The notes: generated by a model from the letters alone, not told the origin. A DNA stretch of 64,000 nt from Porphyra umbilicalis (GCA_002049455.2 KV918861.1:1-64000); one strand, 5' to 3'. Numbered from the stretch's first letter, positions 46,954 through 59,600 are shown. Translations and numbers: made by a program.

Positions 46954-48929
46954 TTTCGATAGAGCACGGACACACACGCCCGGCGCGTGGAGCAACGAGA
47001 AGGTCACAACAGCGGCACGCCAGAAGCTGTGCAAGAAGCACGCTCGCGTCGTGCGCGGCGCGTGACGACGAAGAAACAACGCAAGGTGCGCGATAGGACA
47101 CAGACGGGGTGTCCCTGTTGACACGGGCGGCGGCGCCGTGGTGGTCGTTGAGGTGCGGATGTCTCGTGAGCAGAGCTACTCGTGCTCACCCCCGCTTTGG
47201 CGCAGGCAGTCGGTCACCGCACGCTGAACCCCCGTATCGCACCGACCTTATTTAACGCCCCCCTGTGGCGAGCACGACCCCCCTGAAACCGGTCACGTTT
47301 TGGTTCCTGGTTGGCACAAGACAATCGGATCTTTTGCAGCAGCATGACGTCAAATAAAGAGTTGTTACAACTATGCGACAATAAGTGTCAAGTAGTTAAT
47401 GTTGCGAGATAGCCCCCCTCGAAAGCAATACGTGTGCCCTCGGAACGCCCCCTCCCGCGTCGTGCCCGTTTCGACGTCTATTGAACCGTCCTATTGTGTT
47501 TGAGCAGAGAGCGGGAGGTGACTCTGCGGATGGTAAGCGTAGAGATGAGGCGTCTGACAGCCACAGCGAGTGACTTCCCCCTTTAAGACTATCCTTTTTA
47601 TCCGTGGAGTGCCGAAACAGCAGGGTCTCTGGCCCCGAGTATTTTTTGCCACTCTTGCCACTTCTCTATCGCATTCGTGGTCGGGGAGTTGAAGGGACGA
47701 AAGATGAGGGCGAAAGGGACGGGCGGGCAGGTCGGGGAATGTCCGTGTCGAAGTCGAATGGGGATTCCTGATCCAGTTGTGTGGCTTGCAGATCTACGGA
47801 CACTGTGGACGCGATCGCACGTGAGGACACATGATCGCTGCTCACCTCGTGTCAAATAAGTAATTGGGCGCGTCTGACAGCGATCGACCTGAGGCGCACA
47901 ATCCCGTTGCGTGTTGGAATTCTGCGATCGAGAGCGCTCTGAGCCCACCATCAGCAGCGGTCTCCGTACACACGAGAACGATCGCTGATGATTCCAGGAC
48001 GTCCTGGCACCGTGCGCCGCACGCGTGCATGGCTGGAACAGGGGCTACAAAGTGTGCTATATATCCGAATATTGACTGTAGTCTGACACAGCGAGACGTG
48101 AGCGCGTCCTTATTTAATCCTGGGCCCGAGATCGGACTTTCCCGAGGATATGATGAAGGATAGAATTTCTTATGCAGCCACATCGATTCTCGAGGTTGGT
48201 TTGGCGCAAGCATGACATCATCCTGTACCGATCCAGAGATCGGCTCAGGGAAGTCGGTCGGATTTTCCAGAGGACTGTCCGGACGAGATCTCCTACTCGG
48301 TACAGGACGAGTCGTGGAATTAATCATGAATCTATCCTGTGAGCTTTTCCCGTTGCGTCGTCTGGACCGTCCTCAGGATAATGTTGAAGATCAGGTGAGG
48401 CCTGTTTTGGGGGACTGTTTTCGGGGACTGTCCTTCAGATAGTCTGCGAGATCAAACGACGGGCAAGGCGATGCATACGCCTAGGGTACAGCCAGAACAT
48501 AGCCTCTGGTCACAGTTGGTGGGCCAGACAAATCACTGCAGAACAGAAGGCTCTGTATCGCAAATCTCCTATAGGAGTGGTCCGTGCACCTTGTAGCACC
48601 AGCCGGGATACTCTTGGGTGGCCACGAATCCGGGAATCAGGCGAGGAGCCTCACACCACATTGATCTGAAGACGGGAGCCTCGGTTGCCACCAGCGCATG
48701 AGCCTGAGCCTCACCCATTGGTTCACGTGCGGTGGTGGCTTTGCCTCGCTCTTCGCTCTTCGCCAGAGTTCCTTCCTCCGTTGCCCCTTCAAAGTTTTGC
48801 TTCGACGTCGTGCACGCCTCACCGCCTCCGCTCCGTGCGCATGCAGAGCTTGTGGTACCACCTATCCTCCCGTCGCACCGTGTCGCGTCAGTGCCTGGAT
48901 CAGTCCAACTTGTTCTCATCCAGTAAAAC
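46954..48929. other. Spacer between two transposase units
   Basis: About 2 kb with no supported gene. It is AT-richer than the left half of the window and probably contains the right end of the Harbinger-type element and the left end of the tnp2-like element. GGACTGT motifs recur near 48,274, 48,411 and 48,425, a possible subterminal repeat. No matching terminal repeat was confirmed. Confidence 0.4.
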
Positions 48930-51887
48930 ATGAAGCGTCGCAGACGTGGCCCGCGAGGTGCTGCCTTCTTAGATCTCAATGATGGGAACCTATTGCATAT
49001 GGAAGAACAAATAGCGACATCGGGCCCTGCCGCACCAGCTGTAGACTTGGAGGATACCGAATGCAGTGTGGCAAACCAAAACCCACATGATTCGGGCACC
49101 AGGGAGGACGTTGCTCTGTCCTCCGACTCTGGGCGTGACGGGTGTCCCTCAGAAGACTCGGACTTCTCCTGCGACGAGGACCGCGATGCTGGGGGCTTTG
49201 CATCGCGTCGCGAGTTCTTGTGCTTCGGATACCTGTACGGCAGAGCGCGTGTCACGCTGAGGCAGTACGACATTATGCGAGAGGCAGAAAACTCCTTTTA
49301 TCCGACAGAAAAATGGCCGTCGCGGTGGCGCTTGCGAAAGCTGCGCGAGCACATGATGAAGTCTGCAATCCCCTTGCGACGGGAAAAGACAACGCGCCAG
49401 TTACCTGTTGGAAAAGGCAAAGCCATGCGCACACTGCCGAACGTGGAAGTGTCTTACATTACGGTTTCTGAGCACCTGAAGAGGGACTTTGCGGATCCTG
49501 TGACGGCAGCTCTGTTCCACAACAAGGGGGAATCGCGAATGGGCACAGCTGAGCGCCCGGCCGAGTTCTTTCAAACAGTGGCAGCCAGGGACCCCGCCAG
49601 GTTTAATTTGAAGAACGTCTTCTTCCGTGAACAATACAGGTTCGACATTGGATGCACTGCCAAGGTCTCCTTTGATGACGCGACCGCGTTCGAGGCTCGC
49701 TTATTGAGCACTTCTATTGCGCCTGATGGATGCGTAACTGCGTCGGCGTCCACGTATGCATCTGAACGCACGCTACGCGTGGGTGACACAATCGCGCTGT
49801 TTGAGGCCCTTCCCGGGTTTATGCCGCCAGAGCGCTGGGCTCCATGTTTCACGGAAGAACGCCGGGTTACGCTACGCTTCACGCGGTCCGGTGGCGTGTT
49901 TGTTATCGCCGTCCGGGAGTCCACCGAGCATGAGAAAGATTCATGGTCAGCTTTGACCGCCGCCAGCCCCTTAGAGCTGTCCTGTGTGGCTGAGCCCAGA
50001 GAAGACGACCTCTCCGAGAAGGATCCATACGTAGTGTATGTGTCGCTGTACGGGGACGAGTTCAATGTGCATAAACGTCGCCGTGGAAGCCTGGAGGGCT
50101 ACTACGGGGGTTACACCTCTCTGTGCTTGGAGGATCGTGCGTTTTCTGTTCGTCCTCTCTTCTACTTACCCCCAGGAGCAAGCCCGGAAGCCCTGCTCAA
50201 AAAGATCGTCGACGACTTGATAAGTGCGGGTAAGGAGGGCTTGGTTGTCTATGACGCTTTCAAGAAGGAGAGCGTTGTCATTCGGGTATACCTATGTCTC
50301 GGTGTCTTTGATTTTCCCATGGCCGCAAAGTTCTCTAACTCGATCGGCGCCCAAGGCACGGAGCACTGCACAAGCTGCGACATTGTCCACAAAAAAACAG
50401 TCACAGAAAGGAAGGAGCGGGCGATGAGCAGCACTGTTTCTTTCAATGTGAAGGATTCACGGTACTCGAGAACGCAAGAGCGAACTTCTCTCATCATGTC
50501 TGTTATAAAGAACACACCGGGGCTGTCGACAGACGCAGTGAGGGACGCACTCCTACTGAACGGCATTACAGACAAGGCTGGCAGTTTGATGATGCGCCTG
50601 GCAGAGGCCCGAGGGCCTGGAACGTTTGACATACACGAGCACGTCATAGTTGCTCCTTCACATCTACTGAACTACAACATTGGCTCACACCTGCTTATGG
50701 AAGCGTACGAGGCACTCTCGGTCGAGCAGCGAGACAAGTTCATGCGGGAAATGCGCCGCAGCGCGAAGCATGTTCCGACACACACGATACTGTCCTCATT
50801 CGAGCCAGAAAAAATGGGTGGCACAACGTTGTCAATGTCAGACTATGCAGTGCTTCTCACCGTAGGCCCCACAGTGTTGCAGTATCTCGTGCATAACACT
50901 GCCACTTCACCTCATGCGGTGGCTACCCTCAGAGCTCTCAAGGCCCTGCGACGGTTTTCCACTGCTCTGTTCTATGTGCCAACAGCCTCGTCCGACGGGG
51001 AGAAGGCCATGAGAAAGCGGCCGACCGTCGCTGAACTCCAAGTTATCGGCGAGAGCCTCATGATTGAGCTACGTCGACTGTTACCCTTTAACGGAAGTTG
51101 GGAGCGACCGTCCGTGCATCGTGTACTGGACCTGCTATATCGCACTCTCCCACTTGCACAGCTGGGGTCCGCGATATGTGAGCTCATTTTCGAGAAGTTC
51201 CACCAACATTCGAAGCGGGAGGTGAGCCAGAGCAACAGTCGGAACCCCGCTGAGTACTCAATGCAAAGGTGGAGAGACACAGAGCAATACTCCAGGGTGC
51301 TGGCCATGCCAGGCGCACATGGGATTCCCGCTTCGTGGCTTCTCGGTCAAGAAGGCCAGCCACTGAAGTCTGTCGTTTTTCATAGCCTCGGCCCACACAA
51401 ACGACAAGCACCGTACACCAACATGCTTTGGCGTCCAAGAATAGCCGCACGCACGGTTCTGGGATCCACGGAGGAGTTCTGGAGAAGTCGTGCGCCCAGC
51501 GCGACTCTGGAATTCTGGCGCCAAGCCACGCAAGCGCATCGATCGTTTGTCATCCGAGAAGGGTCCACAGTGTCACTACTTGAGAATGGAGCCGCCCCCG
51601 AACACGAGTCCGGTTCCGATGTGGTGGATAGCGAAGACTGGCGCTTTGTCCGTGTCCAGTCGATTGGAAGCATCGATGGCGAGCTCCATATCGCCTGTGA
51701 GACCTGGAAGGTACCAGCGATGGCGTTTAGCGTCTTAGGACAGCCTGCTGAGGTCACAATTGACACTGTTGCTGGATTGTCTTTGATACCAGCTGACCGT
51801 GTGAGGCAGCTTGCCTTCGTGCTACCTTGCGGGCAGCACAACATCATGTTCACCAAGAGATCTGGCTTCCATTTCAAGAGTGGGTGA
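48930..51887 (+). CDS. Large tnp2/CACTA-like transposase
   Basis: A single intronless frame of 985 residues from ATG 48930. An acidic N-terminus (SSDSGRDGCPSEDSDFSCDE) is followed by a long alpha/beta region. The tnp2-like core shows YVVYVSLYGDEFNVHKRRRG with YYGGYTSL, then RVYLCLGVFDFPMAAKFSNS, a CTSCDIVHKK knuckle, and APSHLLNYNIGSHLLMEAYE at the place where relatives have an Asp-x-x-His motif. The order matches the CACTA/Plavaka-type transposases of plants and fungi. Here APSH appears instead of the expected Asp, so activity is doubtful. The frame is unbroken over 3 kb. It is convergent with the JmjC frame 233 bp downstream, suggesting one element with two genes. Family level is fairly likely, subfamily not assigned. 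Confidence 0.6.
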   Translation: MKRRRRGPRGAAFLDLNDGNLLHMEEQIATSGPAAPAVDLEDTECSVANQNPHDSGTREDVALSSDSGRDGCPSEDSDFSCDEDRDAGGFASRREFLCFGYLYGRARVTLRQYDIMREAENSFYPTEKWPSRWRLRKLREHMMKSAIPLRREKTTRQLPVGKGKAMRTLPNVEVSYITVSEHLKRDFADPVTAALFHNKGESRMGTAERPAEFFQTVAARDPARFNLKNVFFREQYRFDIGCTAKVSFDDATAFEARLLSTSIAPDGCVTASASTYASERTLRVGDTIALFEALPGFMPPERWAPCFTEERRVTLRFTRSGGVFVIAVRESTEHEKDSWSALTAASPLELSCVAEPREDDLSEKDPYVVYVSLYGDEFNVHKRRRGSLEGYYGGYTSLCLEDRAFSVRPLFYLPPGASPEALLKKIVDDLISAGKEGLVVYDAFKKESVVIRVYLCLGVFDFPMAAKFSNSIGAQGTEHCTSCDIVHKKTVTERKERAMSSTVSFNVKDSRYSRTQERTSLIMSVIKNTPGLSTDAVRDALLLNGITDKAGSLMMRLAEARGPGTFDIHEHVIVAPSHLLNYNIGSHLLMEAYEALSVEQRDKFMREMRRSAKHVPTHTILSSFEPEKMGGTTLSMSDYAVLLTVGPTVLQYLVHNTATSPHAVATLRALKALRRFSTALFYVPTASSDGEKAMRKRPTVAELQVIGESLMIELRRLLPFNGSWERPSVHRVLDLLYRTLPLAQLGSAICELIFEKFHQHSKREVSQSNSRNPAEYSMQRWRDTEQYSRVLAMPGAHGIPASWLLGQEGQPLKSVVFHSLGPHKRQAPYTNMLWRPRIAARTVLGSTEEFWRSRAPSATLEFWRQATQAHRSFVIREGSTVSLLENGAAPEHESGSDVVDSEDWRFVRVQSIGSIDGELHIACETWKVPAMAFSVLGQPAEVTIDTVAGLSLIPADRVRQLAFVLPCGQHNIMFTKRSGFHFKSG

Positions 51888-52119
51888 CTAGGGGTGTCAA
51901 TGGCCACTGGAGATGCGGTAGCGGGGTGTTTTGAGCAAACTACTATCTTGCTTTCTCTGGATGCATCACCTCACGGAACAGAACTTGAGCACACGAAAAA
52001 GAGAATGCGGCGAGCACACCAAGCTCCACGCCCCACCCCCCCCCGGGAACGTCAGAACTAGGATATCAAGACCCGGAGACTATTAAAAGACAGTCGATGG
52101 AAACCAAAAACGAATCTTT

Positions 52120-53612
52120 TCAAGAGCCACCCTCCCCCCCCCCCCCACCGAGCCTCTTCAGCTTGTCTACCAACAGGTACACGTCACTGTTGGCCAGCCG
52201 CTGCACCAACACAGGAGCATGACATCCCACCAGGCCCTTCGAAGTCTGCAGGCCCTTGCGAAGCCGATCATGCTCTTCATTGAGCATGCCACGTGCACAC
52301 CGCCAGCAGCACAGTGGCGCATTTGCAACCGCATCATCACCGAGCTGCTCAATGCACGACGGGCAGACAACCGTAGAAATCCATGTCACTACACCACAGT
52401 GCGGGCATGACGCGCCGTCGACAGAGTAGTCTGTAGCAGTTCCCTTTATCTCGTTCGGGAGCTCCAAGGGCTCACCGTCCGGCTGGATCGCATTTTCAAC
52501 GATAAACTGTTGGACAGCTCGTGATGCGCTTTCCAGGGCCACAGCAGTGGGCTTTTTGCCCCCCCAGCCTGGTTGGGATTCCATTTCCATGAAGTCGAGG
52601 ACAGCGTTGAGGTATTCTTCCAAGTACGACACCATCACGACCACATCGCGTCTGAACTCTTCTGGCTCCCACGATTCATAGGTCTTTGCGTCGCCGCACC
52701 ACCATTCCCCATCGGCTAGCTTTTGAGCCGCAAGCACCAGTAACTTTTCGAAAGGGATGTGGATTGTGAGCTTTGTACGCCAGTGCGCGGCATGTTCCAT
52801 CGCATACGAGAGCCACCCGGTGCATGCCAGGTTCACCGCCGAGGCTATGTTTGGTCCCCCGTTGAATCCACTGTGCAGTACTCCGTACCCCGTTACAACG
52901 AAGTCACCGGTCTCCATCTTGTGGAACCCGACGCGAACGCCATGCGCTAGGAAAAGAGTCGCAGGCCACAGGCACGCTTTCACAGCGAGTACCTCCCATA
53001 CATCCCCTCCAGCCGCTGCCAGTACAGCCAGGTCCATGTGTTCCCGCATGACGCGCTCCGCTCGCGGACGTTCGGGGGCAGGAATAAAAAACCAGAACTT
53101 GTTGGAGCCCTTCTGCAAGTACGACGTGGACTGTAATAGACTGTCCTCCACGTGCCAGCTGAAGTGGGAGCCTCTGGAACCAATGTAGAGCAAGTTGGTG
53201 TTAATCCCTTCGTACGTAGATGCGGCACCGAGCATGGTGTGGTGGTTTAGAGTGCGTGGATTTTCAAATCGCTCGCGAGGAGGAACACGAGCCGCGATGG
53301 CGGTGCACGCAGGGTCACCAAGGCTCCTGCCGCATCCATCCTCGTTGCGAGGTGACATATCTGAAAGATAGTACACATCGATTGGTCTTGGCTCACCCCC
53401 CAACACCATCTTCTCGTTCCCAGCAGAGGTTGTCCGTCTCACACATGTCAAGCTCGGATCATTCACGCTGCTGAGGAAGCGTTCCACATCAAAGTGTTTG
53501 TACTCCGCTCGAAGGGCGTCTGCACTCTGGCTGACTTTGGTGTTGATCTCCGCACCTGACCACCGCCTTTCCCGTTCCGACGGCAGATGAGCACTAACTC
53601 TTGGCGCTTAAC
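52120..53612 (-). CDS. JmjC (KDM4-like) demethylase domain with zinc ribbon
   Basis: An Fe(II)/2-oxoglutarate oxygenase domain of the histone-demethylase type. The frame opens after a stop near 53,612 and has no ATG before 53,412, so it looks like a 3' exon or a shifted continuation of the overlapping repeat gene upstream. In order: EINTKVSQSADALRAEYKHF; a GINTNLLYIGSRGSHFSW block leading to the iron ligands His and Glu in WHVED; NKFWFFIPAPERPRAERVM; LFLAHGVRVGFHKMETGDF; and the last iron His in GYGVLHSGFNGGPNIASAVN, close to KDM4/JMJD2. C-terminal CxxC pairs (CPHCGVVTW, VCPSC, CCWRC) form a zinc ribbon. It ends in TGA at 52,120-52,122. The iron triad is complete. Its position, convergent with the tnp2-like transposase, suggests a transposon-borne chromatin modifier. 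Confidence 0.75.
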
Positions 53613-56600
53613 GCTAGGGTCTGCCGCAGGTTGGCCATAGAATGCGTCGCACACAATGGTCGGGAACTGTGGAAAGGTTTGAACCCGCACCCTGATCTTG
53701 TCCCCGGAAAGTCGCTTTGGCATACGACTGGACACAGGGCGTTTCTCGGGTGCTACTATGCGGAACACGTGCGCACCAAAAGTCCGAATTGACCCACTGT
53801 GTGATCGAATCAGACTGTGCAGTCCAAATTCTGGCACCGATGATAATTTAGTTATGGGTGCTGAGTGGAACTGCTTGACGCATCGCTGTAGAGACCCAAG
53901 CCCGTGGGCGGGCACCTCTGAGCCGCCACCCACTCCGGATGTACCGCAGTTTTGGGCGCTCGCGACAGCAACCACAGCCCCGAGATGCTCTCCATCGCTA
54001 GTGTGCGGGCATGACAGGTCAGAACGGCTCGGGAGTCCTTCAGGCGAGCAAGACGAAGACAGAGCGCCTGCAAGGAACCTGAGATCTTCGGCGTCTAAGC
54101 TAGACAATGGATCATCGCGACACGAGACAGACACTCCACCCAACAACGACAGACCACCCCCGAGACGGCCAACTCGCACGGTGGGACGTTCAACGGGTTC
54201 ACCCTCCCCTGTGCCGGCGTTACATGCGTCGTTGGCAATGCCGTCGGCCACGTCTCGGCTGTGCCCGTGGCCAACAGCCTCAGCGGCTTGCTTTGTACGA
54301 ACGAGTCCCCCGTCAACACCAACATTCCCATCGCCACGTCCGTGTCGTTGGCCGCCGCCGTCTGGTAGGTCGTCCACGACGACGTCGGCGGCGGCGTCGT
54401 CCTTGGCTCCTGTGCCGTGAACGAGTGCGTGGCCACCGGGTTCACCGGCGCGCTTTTGATGCACATGTCCCCCGTCACCAGCAACGTGCCCTCCACCCAT
54501 TACGTGTCGTTGGCCGCCGCCGCGACGTCGGTCGTCAGCAACGACATCGGCGGCGGCATCGTCGTTCACGCCCACGAGTCCCCCGTCGCCACCAACATTC
54601 CCATCACCACGTCCGTGTCGTTGGCCGCCGTCGACTGGTCGCTCGTCCACGATGACGTCTGCAGCGGCGTCGTCGTTGCCGTCTGCGCCGTGACCAAATG
54701 CGTGGCCGGCGGCGTAACCGGCACGCCTTTGATGCACATGTCCCCCGTCACAAGCAGCGTGCCGTCCACCCAGTCCGTGTCCGTGGCCGCCGCCGCGGCG
54801 TCGGTCGTCGGCAACGACGGCCGCGGCGGCGTCGTCGTTCGCGCCCACGAGTTCCCCGTCGCCACCAACATTCCCATCACCACGACCGTGTCGTTGGCCG
54901 CCAGATTTTCGGCGGTCGTCGGCGACGACGTCGGCGGCGGCGTTGTCGTCGCCGCCAACAACGTCATCAAGTGCTTGGCCATCATTGTCACCGGCGCGGC
55001 TTTGGTGCACGTGTTCCCCGTCACCGGCAACGTGCCCTCCTCCACGTCCCCGTCGTTCGCCGCCGCCTTGTCGGCGATCGTCGACGACGACGTCGGTGGG
55101 GGCGTTGTCGTCGCCGCCAACGACGTCATCAAGTGCGTGGCCATCATTGTCACCAGCGCGGCTTTTGTGCACGTGTCCCCCGTCACCGGCAACGTGCCCT
55201 CCACCGAGTCCATGTCGTGCGCCGCCGGCGCCACGTCGGTTGTCCACGACGACGTCGGCGGCGGCGTCATCGTTGGCGCCCACGAGTCCCCCGTCGCCAC
55301 CAACACGTGAATCGGTGCGTACGTGTCGTTGGCCACTGCCGTGTCGTCGGTCGTCCAAGACGACGTCGGCGGCGGCGTCGTCGTTGTCACTTGCGCCGTG
55401 ACTGAGTGCGTGGGCACCGGCGTAAGCGGCGTGGCGTGGGTGCACGGGTCCCCCGTCGCCGCCGACATGCCCTCTGCCACGTCCCCGTCGTTGGCCGCCG
55501 CCGTGTGGTCGGCCTTCGACGACGACGTTTGTGGCGGCGTCGGCGTTGGGTCCTGCGCGCACTAGTGCCCCGTGGCGACCAACGCGTCCTCCTCCACGTT
55601 CCTGTTGTTCGCCGCCGCCTTGTCGGCGGTCGTCGACGACGACGTCGGCGGCGGCGTTGTCGTCGCCGCCAACGACGTCATCAAGTGCGTGGCCATCATT
55701 GTCACCAGCGCGGCATTTGTGCACGTGTCCCCCATCTCCAACAATGTTCCCTGCACCGAGTCCGTGTCGTTGACCGCCGCCGCGACGTCGGTCGAGTACG
55801 ACGACGTCAGCGGTGGCGTGATCGTTGGCGCCCACGAATCCCCCGTCGCCACCAACATTCCCATCACCACGTCCGTGTCGTTGGCCGCCGCCTTGTCGGC
55901 GGTCGTCGGCGACGACGTCGGTGGCGGCGTTGTCGTCGCCGCCAACAACGTCATCAAGTGCTTGGCCATCAATGTCACCGGCGCGGCTTTGGTGCTTGCG
56001 TTCCCCGTCACCGGCAACGTGCCCTCCTCCACGTCCCTGTTGTTCGCCGCCGCCTTGTCGGCGGTCGTCGGCGACGACATCGGCGGCGGCGTTGTCGCCG
56101 CCACCAACAACGTCATCAAGTGCTTGGCCATCAATGTCACCGGCGCGGCTTTGGTGCTTGTGTTCCCCGTCACCGGCAAGGTGCCCTCCTCAACGTCCCT
56201 GTTGTTCGCCGCCGCCTTGTCGGCGGTCGTCGACGACGACGTCGGCGGCGGCGTTGTCGTCGCCGCCAACGACGTCATCAAGTGCGTGGCCATCATTGTC
56301 ACCAGCGCGGCATTTGTGCACGTGTCCCCCATCTCCAACAACGTTCCCTCCACCCAGTCCGTGTCCGTGGCCGCCGCCACGACGTCGGTCGTCGGCAACG
56401 ACGTCGGCGGCGGCGTCGTCGTTCGCGCCCACGAGTTCCCCGTCGCCACCAACATTCCCATCACCACGACCGTGTCGTTGGCCGCCAGATTTTCGGCGGT
56501 CGTCGGCGACGACGTCGGCGGCGGCGTTGTCGTCGCCGCCAACAACGTCATCAAGTGCTTGGCCATCATTGTCACCGGCGCGGCTTTGGTGCACGTGTTC

Positions 56601-59600
56601 CCCGTCACCGGCAACGTGCCCTCCTCCACGTCCCTGTCGTTCGCCGCCGCCTTGTCGGCGATCGTCGACGACGACGTCGGTGGCGGCGTTGTCGTCGCCG
56701 CCAACGACGTCATCAAGTGCGTGGCCATCATTGTCACCAGCGCGGCTTTTGTGCACGTGTCCCCCGTCACCGGCAACGTGCCCTCCACCGAGTCCATGTC
56801 GTGCGCCGCCGGCGCCACGTCGGTTGTCCACGACGATGTCGGCGGCGGCGTCATCGTTGGCGCCCACGCGTCCCCCGTCGCCACCAACACGTGAATCGGT
56901 GCGTACGTGTCGTTGGCCACTGCCGTGTCGTCGGTCGTCCACGACGACGTTGGCGGCGGCGTCGTCGTTGTCGCTTGCGCCGTGACTGAGTGCGTGGGCA
57001 CCGGCGTAAGCGGCGTGGCGTGGGTGCACGAGTCTCCCGTCGACGCCGACATGCTCTCCGCCGTGTCCCCGTCGTTGGCCGCCGCCGTGTGGTCGGCCGT
57101 CGACAACACCGTCGCTATCGGTGTCACCGGCGCGGCTGTCGTGCATGTGTCCCCCGTCAACACGCACGTGCCCTCCTCCGCGCCCGTGTTCTTGGCCGCG
57201 GCCGTGTCGTCCAACGTCAGCGACGACTTCGGAGGCGGCGTCATCGTTGGGTACTACACCGACGAGTCCCCCGTCGTGACCAACACGCCCTCCTCCACGT
57301 CGTTGTCGTTGGCCGTCGCCGTGCGGTCCGTCGTCCACGACGACGTCGGCGGCGGCTTCGGCCATGGCGCCCACGACGTGACCTAGTGTGCGCCCACTGG
57401 CGTCACCGGCGCTGCTTGCGTGCACGTGTCCCCCGTCGACACCGAAATGCCCTCCCCCGCGTCCCTGTCGTTGGTCGCCGCATTGTCGTCGGTCGTCCAC
57501 GCCGACGTCGTCGGCGGCGTCGTCGTTTGCACCTGCGCCGTGACCGCGTGAGTAGCCACCGGCGTCACCGGCGTCGCTTCCATAAAGGAGTCCCCCGTCA
57601 ACACCAATGTGCCCTCCGCAGCGTCCGTGTCGTTGGCCGCCGCCATGACGCCCGTCGTCGGCGACAACATCGCCGGCGGCGTCGTCCTTCGTGCCCACGT
57701 GTCCCCCGTCGCCACCATCACGCCCTCCGCCGCGTCCCCGTCGTTGGCCGCCGCCGTGTGGTCGGTCGTCGACAACAACGTCGCCATCGCGACCGCCATT
57801 GCGTGTGCTGCCGTCTCCGCCAGCTTCGTCGTCGTCCGTCAAGTCACGCATGCCATCGCCACTGTCAGCGACCTTGTCCTCAGACACGTCGCGACCGTTC
57901 AATAGCTCTTCGCCCGGCTCCTGCTCATTCCAGACCTCGCCTTCCGGTCGATGCGCTTCGACGATGCGACGGACGAGGCCTCGTAACCGCCGGGGGGCAT
58001 GGGCTTTGCTCCACTGCAGTCCATTGTCAGTGCGCAAAAGACAATCTGCTGCTTTCGGCTCAGCGGACAAGAGCAACGCAAAGTACGCCAGAAGGTGGTC
58101 TGCCGTCTCCGCGAGCTCCCCGTCAGGGGTCGTCACCCGACGCACGGGCAACCGTGTCCGCAGGCAGCCGTTAACACGCATTCTCATGCCGACGGAGTCC
58201 ATGTGGCGGAGACGTGTCTGACAGATGGCGGCAGTCAAGGAGTGGAAGAGGCCATTCACCACATCAAAGTCCACCGCCGCACCCCCGTTCCCTGCATGTG
58301 TGTTGATGAGGATCACAAACGCCCCGGCAACGGGTTGAGCGTCGCCATCGAGGACGGCCTGGGCGACCGAGGGCACGACCTTGTGCAGGTCTCTCACAAC
58401 CACACCCGACCACCCCCGACCACTGTAAACTGGTATCAGGACCGTCCCGCCGCTGAACACGAAGCGGTCGAGCAGGACATTAGCGGCCCTGTTGACAAAC
58501 AGGTTGTCGTCGATCGACGCGTCCTTGATGTCCTGGGCATCGAGAGCCGAAAGCACGCGCAGGCCCCCGTTAACCCCGCCGCTCTTGGCCCAGTAGAGGA
58601 ACCACAGCAGCAATCCGTCCATCATTTGCGTTGACATGTCATTGCCGTCTCTCAACGACGCAACGTCCGCTGTCAACAGCTCGCGCTGCCGCTCAGCGCG
58701 GATGGGAAAAAGAAAACGTGGTGGCACCAGACCAACGGGCACGGAGGGCGCCTGCCGGCCGGCACCTGCGCGAGCGGTGGATGGCATAGATGGCACGCCA
58801 CGAGGCGTCGGTGGCGCAAAGGTCGTGACGGTGGCGGTCGATGTTGGGTCGCCATCGCGGCTCCCTGTGCCGCGGAACCGCTTGGGGGGAGGGGGCACGG
58901 GGCGCCGAGGTGGACGCCTGCGAGCGCTCACCTCTGCCGCGGTGTGGCCAGAAGGCTGGAGGGGCGGGATGGACGGGGGTGCGGCCGGTGGACAAGAAGA
59001 ACTCGGGAGGCGGGCAGGAGGTGGGGCTCGGTGCGCGGCCGCGCGACACTGGCCCTTGCATCCGTGGGAGGCCAGTGCTTGCTGGACGAGGAACCCGGCT
59101 GGCGCAGTATCGGCCGAGTCGGGCACACCGCCGCGGTCGCCTTGCAAGATCCTTACAGCGGAACCCAACAGCGAATCAATCGCCTCCACGTCGCCACACC
59201 CCCCGCGACACTGTCTCAGCACTTGCAGCCGGACGGGGCTGGGAAGAAACTCCGGCCCAGCCAGTTCCAGGGCGGACAGGAGCATCCGCAGCTGCGAAGC
59301 TGTCAGCCCACCGGATCGACCAGCCAATACCCGCCGTGCGTCGTTGACGACGGACATGGCATCCGATGCCGGCAGAGGCCCGTCACAGCCAGATGGCGCC
59401 CCGTCTGGCCGCACGCGAGTGCACTCGACGCTCCGTCCCCGGGCCCCGAGCCGACCTCGTCCCCTCATCGCACGCGGGGGTTGGCGCCCCCCCACTGAGT
59501 GGGATGCAGTGTCGGCAACCGCACCATGCCGCGATCCGCCGCCATCTACCTGTCCTTGCAGCAGGGACGGCCCGAATCTTCGAGCCGGCGGGTGCTTGCC

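Larger units (their letters stand above)
54200..57880. repeat. 162/108-bp coding tandem repeats
   Basis: Degenerate units of 162 bp (landmark GTCATCAAGTGC at about 54,964, 55,126, 55,678, 55,948, 56,110, 56,275, 56,546 and 56,708) alternate with 108-bp units (landmark CACCAACATTCCCATC). All periods are multiples of 54, so frames on both strands stay open for hundreds of codons. Units differ by substitution more than by length. Confidence 0.85.

Noticed and set aside
55572-56894. Long plus-strand Val/Ala frame in the 162-bp repeats
   Set aside because: All frames are open because periods are multiples of three; it has no unique flanking coding sequence, unlike the minus-strand frame. Kept only as an alternative.
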